A stretch of DNA of 64,000 nucleotides. Source: Acanthamoeba castellanii str. Neff. Taxonomy: Eukaryota; Discosea; Longamoebia; Acanthamoebidae. The notes under the pieces are model-generated. The model ran no database searches. It saw nothing but the letters and a program-made list of their open reading frames with translations, and was not told the origin of the DNA. Positions 60,501 to 64,000 of the stretch are shown in pieces. How positions within the stretch are numbered: position 1 is the first letter of the stretch; every line of letters starts with the position of its first letter. The translations under genes and the position numbers were made by a program. Location: assembly GCF_000313135.1 (NCBI RefSeq), contig NW_004457372.1, positions 158,068 through 222,067 of the forward strand, given 5' to 3'.

Positions 60501-62168
60501 TGTCGAACTCGAGACCCTTGAGGAAGATGTAGCCATTCTCCTCTTCGACAAAGGAGACCGTGTACAGTTGGAGCTGCAGCGAAGAAGAAGAAGAAGAAGA
60601 AGAGTTGTCAGTACGGGCCATGGCGCGAAGGCGGTGGTGGATGATGTTGCGCGATACTTGTGATTCTTCGCGGAGTTCAAAGTAGAGCCCCAGCTTGCAG
60701 CGCATGGGGTCCTCGTCGTAGGAGTACACGCGGATGGGACCCCTGCGCTGGACTGCAAAAAAGAACGAAGACACCGTGTTAGTCGTGGTGGCTGCGGTGA
60801 TCGTCGTAACGTATGCGTGAGGCTGCCAAGAGCGTGCGCGTACTGGAATCATCTCCCTCGTGGCTCCACTTGTCAGCGTCGATCTCCTTGGTGTTCAGCA
60901 GCGCCCTGCTCTGAACATCCCACACTGCGAGAGACGTACTAACGTGAGCGGGCCGCCCAGAGCGCACTCCAAACTGGCCGCCAGGTGGTACCTCGGATCT
61001 TGTTGTCCGCGCAGAGAGCGAATATGTAGGGTCGCGTGGGTGTTACGCAGTGGGTGGCCAGGCTCACGATCTCCTCGGGCGCAGGTCTAGCAATAGATCG
61101 ACGTTATCACATTTAGTGAACACCGCGCACGCACGCGCGCCAGAGAAGGTGTGTGCGCGCGCGTACTTGGTTCCGAGAGTGGGCATCAGGCCGCTCCAGA
61201 GCTTCTTCATCAGGTGCTCCTCCTTGAGCTCGAAGGCGGTGGTGCCGAACGCGGGACCCCCGGGGACCACCCGCACGTCGTACGTCTCCACCACCGCGAT
61301 GCTGCCGTTGCTGTACCCGATCGCTACGCGATCTTCGTCCACCGGCGCGACCGCCTTGGGCAGCGCACCGTTCCTGAGCACGTTGTCCTGAAGAAGAAGA
61401 AGAAGAAGAAGAAGTAGTCGCACAGCTGGACGTCAGCCACGGCCGAGTGTCGCTTGGTAAAAGAGCGAAGAGCGAAAGAAAAAGAGCGAAGGCACTCACC
61501 AGACTGCAGGTTCCCTGAAGCAGGTCGACGGCAGTGACCTTGGCGAGGACCGAGGGCAGCGCGGCGCCCGGCCCTGCGGTCGAGGCGAACGCGGCATCGG
61601 GAGCGGGAGCGGAGAGCGGATGCGGGAAGACGAAGCGATGGAAGGTGCGCGTGGTCACCACCAGCACGTGAAGCTCGCGCACGCCCTCGTCCACCTCCTT
61701 CTCCACAAAGACGACGTCGCCCACCACGGCTCGTGGCAGCTGGATGCGGAGGGCATTGTTGGTGAGCTCGCAGTCGAGCGAGATCTCGAGCAGCTCCAGC
61801 ACACTGCCGCTTGCCCGCCTTGGACATACATGCATGTCAAAAAAATCTGCACTACACGGCTGCTACTGATTGGAATTGACGCCGTACCACACGACAAATC
61901 GATTGCGGCCAGCGGCACCGTGCTGGGCCTGAAAGCCGAATCCGCCTCCGAGCCGCTCGTGCGCGGTAGGAATGGGAGTGGTAGCGGCAAACGTATCCTT
62001 GGAGAGATCCACCGCTAGGGCGATGTCACGCCATACCACGGCCCCCTCTGCCAGTTGCAGCGGGACCTGCGAAATACATTTAAAATGGGCAATGGAGAAA
62101 ATCAGCTCCTAATCCATTCGCCCCGCAGGCACGCTTGACATCAAAATTACCTCCTTCCAGTACAGCAT
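54764..62168 (-). CDS. NUP160: Nuclear pore scaffold protein NUP160
   Basis: More than 20 exons from a likely ATG at 62168 (MLYWKE) to the stop at 54764. The N-terminal beta-propeller region has NRFVVWYGVNSNQ, LEISLDCELTNNALRIQLP, and HVLVVTTRTFHRFVFPHPLS, which match the start of the NUP160 propeller. The middle contains VWSVQRRG...YSYDEDPM-type strands and RDPYTASARHIDAFLSA. The helical C-terminal half includes the conserved NUP160 block SPNYYEILYAYHVFRSDYRS, then FMHEYAMRLGIEAHGNSQQH, CLNAFRLVDPKFAWI and VNGYRKAVAHKILSLDNRIKLPKWLVESFK. It is a Y-complex subunit that builds the pore rings. Most introns are short, often CACACG or GTGTG repeats. The start codon is chosen because no in-frame ATG lies upstream; an extra 5' exon is possible. 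Confidence 0.87.
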
Positions 62169-62364
62169 CCCGCCTCGCTGACAATTGAATTTCTGCAAGT
62201 AGCGGCGATGGGGGATCTTGATCCGGTGTGCTCGGAAAAGGCGCGAAAAGAAACAGTCAGAAAAACAAATAACGAAAAAACAAACTGCTACTTTTTCAAT
62301 TCACGAAAAAAATCTCCATCTCTTGAGATCCACGGCTTCCGAATCGCAAGGAGAGTAGAACAAG

Positions 62365-64000
62365 ATGCCGAAGGAGAGGAAGGGCAGAATCAACAAGCAG
62401 AACAGAGTCCGTCCTACGGGCCTGCCCACACTTGCCGAAGCGCAGCAAGCCATAATCGAAGATGGAGATTCCGATGTGATTGAAACGGGAGCGGACGTGC
62501 AGCCGAACATTCCCATTTTCCAGAAGGTAGTGCCCATAACCCCCCCCCCTTCTGCACATGGCCGTCATCCTGTCGCTGCATTTATTATTTTCATTTTCCA
62601 GATTTTATTCAATTTATTAGATTTCGATTTTAATCTCAGAATTATTTCTCTACTTCCATCAGTTGAAGAGCGCGGAGGAGGCGGATCGCGAGGTGGCCTG
62701 CAACGGCCTCGCCAATCTGGTGCTCGAGGAGGACGAGGCCGTGCGGCTCTCCCTGGAGGAGGGCTCGCTCAAGACCCTGGTCAGCTGCCTCGCCGACCCG
62801 AGCCTCGCCGTGCGGATCGCCGCCACCGGCGCCCTCAACAACCTCTCCACCGTGGCGCCCGTCGCCGCGTTCCCTCTTCTCCACCACCACTGCACCGCCA
62901 CCCTCCTCGGCGTGCTCCAGCAGGTACCACACCGCACACACACACGCACCACCGCACACGGCCATCGCTCACTCATGTGTGTGTGTCGTGCGTGTGTCGT
63001 GTGTGTCGTGTGTGTGCGTGTGCGGTTTGTAGAACCTCCGGCTCGTGAACGACGCCAGCTCGGCCAAGTCGGAGGAGGAGGTCCAGCAGCTGTGTTCGCT
63101 GCTCGCGCAGACCATCTCGCTCCTCTCCAACCTGAGCGAGAGCAGCGAGGCGGCCACCACCATGATCCTCCAGGCCGGCGCCCTCTCGCTCATCATCTCC
63201 TTCCTCCAGAACCCACAGGCCGTCCCTCCCGCCATCCTCCTCGCCTCCGGTACCCACTTCGCTTTTCCTCCTCCGCCGGCCATAACGAGGTGGTCGCCCT
63301 GATCGTGTGTCGTGTCGTGTCGTGTCGTGTCGTGTCGTGTCGTGTCGTGTGTGTCGTGTCGTGTCGTGTCGTGTCGTGTCGTGTCGTGCGTGTTGTGTCG
63401 TGTGTGTCGTGCGTGTGCGTGTTGGTGCTTGCAGCCGGTCTGCTGCAGGTGCTGACCGACTGCGACAACGATCGGCTGCTCAACCAGTGGCTGAGCGCGG
63501 GCGACCGGGAGTCGTTGGTCAAGCTGCTGCTGGCCTACCTCACGCGGCCCGACCCCGACGTCCGCTTCGCCTCGCTGCTGGCCGGGAGCGTGGTCAACAT
63601 GGGCGGCGGCCGCCACCCGGACATCATCCGCGCGCTCATGTCCGTGCTCGACCTGTGCTGGAAATTCGACGGCCTCGCCGGGTTGGTCGAGCTGAGCCAA
63701 TACCTCCAGCAGGCCCAGCAACAGGAGAAGATCATGGGTACACGTCAGCAGCGCAAGTAGCCACGTGGCGAGATCGTTTTTAGGGTGTTGCGTTGCATGG
63801 CAACTGACGCGCTCGATGTGCTGGGTGGTGGGTGATGAGCAGGGTCGACGGTGAACACGGCCGAGGAGGCTCTGGAGAAGTGGCGCACCAATATGGGCGC
63901 CCAGCAGGCCGGCTTTGAAATTCTCACCAACATATGCTCGTCCATCGAAGGTACGACACGACACGACGACACGCACGACACGCGCACGACACACGATGTT
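62365..64000 (+). CDS. SYO1/HEATR3-like ribosomal-protein import chaperone, 3' partial
   Basis: ATG 62365 opens MPKERKGRINKQNRVRPTGL, a basic N-terminus like that of Syo1/HEATR3. ARM/HEAT repeats follow: DREVACNGLANLVLEEDEAV, DPSLAVRIAATGALNNLST, LRLVNDASSAKSEEEVQQLC, EAATTMILQAGALSLII, then ESLVKLLLAYLTRPDPDVRF, and near the edge an exon with STVNTAEEALEKWRTNMGAQ, AGFEILTNICS, which resembles the family's C-terminal half. In yeast and human this protein co-imports uL5 and uL18 into the nucleus and protects them with 5S rRNA. It is cut by the window edge. It is divergent from NUP160 (196 bp). Introns include a (CGTGT)n array at 63305-63400. Family assignment by eye. Confidence 0.68.
63305..63400 (+). 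repeat. (CGTGT)n array in the SYO1/HEATR3-like gene
   Basis: About 17 CGTGT units with few interruptions, intronic, ending shortly before the acceptor at the AGLLQVLTDC exon. Confidence 0.88.

Overview
This is a gene-dense nuclear fragment of a protist. Genes are split by many short GT-AG introns. Exons are GC-rich, while introns and spacers are AT-rich or filled with simple repeats built on CGTGT/ACACG. The mix of animal-like and amoebozoan proteins (RasGEF, F-box/SPRY, F-box/kelch, CHMP7, NUP160, MCM7, Elongator ELP6, PIG-A, TFIIH p44, a PPR protein) with compact architecture best fits an amoebozoan, most likely Acanthamoeba. The species is inferred, not proven. No transposon, CRISPR array, virus or rRNA was seen. 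One ambiguous base (N) lies at 6673.

Layout. 1-4.3 kb (+): 3' part of a GH13 amylase-like enzyme, a small secreted Cys-rich protein, and a type II membrane glycosyltransferase-like protein. 4.4-8.9 kb (-): a long multi-exon protein of unknown family carrying one EF-hand-like loop, then a secretory protein resembling mannose-6-phosphate-receptor-homology domains. 9.1-14.1 kb (+): an F-box/SPRY protein (FBXO45-like), a secreted NlpC/P60 cysteine peptidase and a secreted nucleoside hydrolase. 14.2-18.7 kb (-): a small membrane protein, tRNA-Gln(UUG), a doubtful small ORF, and MCM7. 18.8-29.2 kb (+): a UBA/UIM/USP deubiquitinase of the USP25/28 type, a small heat-shock protein with a very long charged tail, and an F-box/kelch protein. 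30.1-35.4 kb (-): adenylate kinase, ELP6 and a PPR protein. 35.6-37.4 kb (+): CHMP7. 37.5-42.6 kb (-): a charged coiled-coil protein and PIG-A. 42.7-44.9 kb (+): TFIIH p44. 45.0-53.2 kb (-): an apparent CobW-RasGEF fusion. 53.8-54.4 kb (+): a second small secreted Cys-rich protein. 54.8-62.2 kb (-): NUP160. 62.4 kb to the edge (+): a SYO1/HEATR3-like import chaperone, cut by the window end.

Most genes are housekeeping genes in very tight divergent or convergent pairs, with intergenic gaps of roughly 50-200 bp. Divergent pairs include MCM7/USP, PPR/CHMP7, PIG-A/p44 and NUP160/SYO1. A second theme is secreted degradative and nutritional proteins (amylase-like, NlpC/P60, nucleoside hydrolase, Cys-rich peptides), as expected of a bacterivorous phagotroph.

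The most unusual object is the continuous reading frame joining a CobW/P47K GTPase to a RasGEF_N/RasGEF protein, in which the CobW metal-binding CxCC motif is degenerate. The most informative regulatory signal is a pair of consensus E2F sites about 100 bp upstream of MCM7. Exon boundaries were worked out by hand from frame and splice signals. Where lengths close exactly this is stated; elsewhere only the outer limits are reliable.
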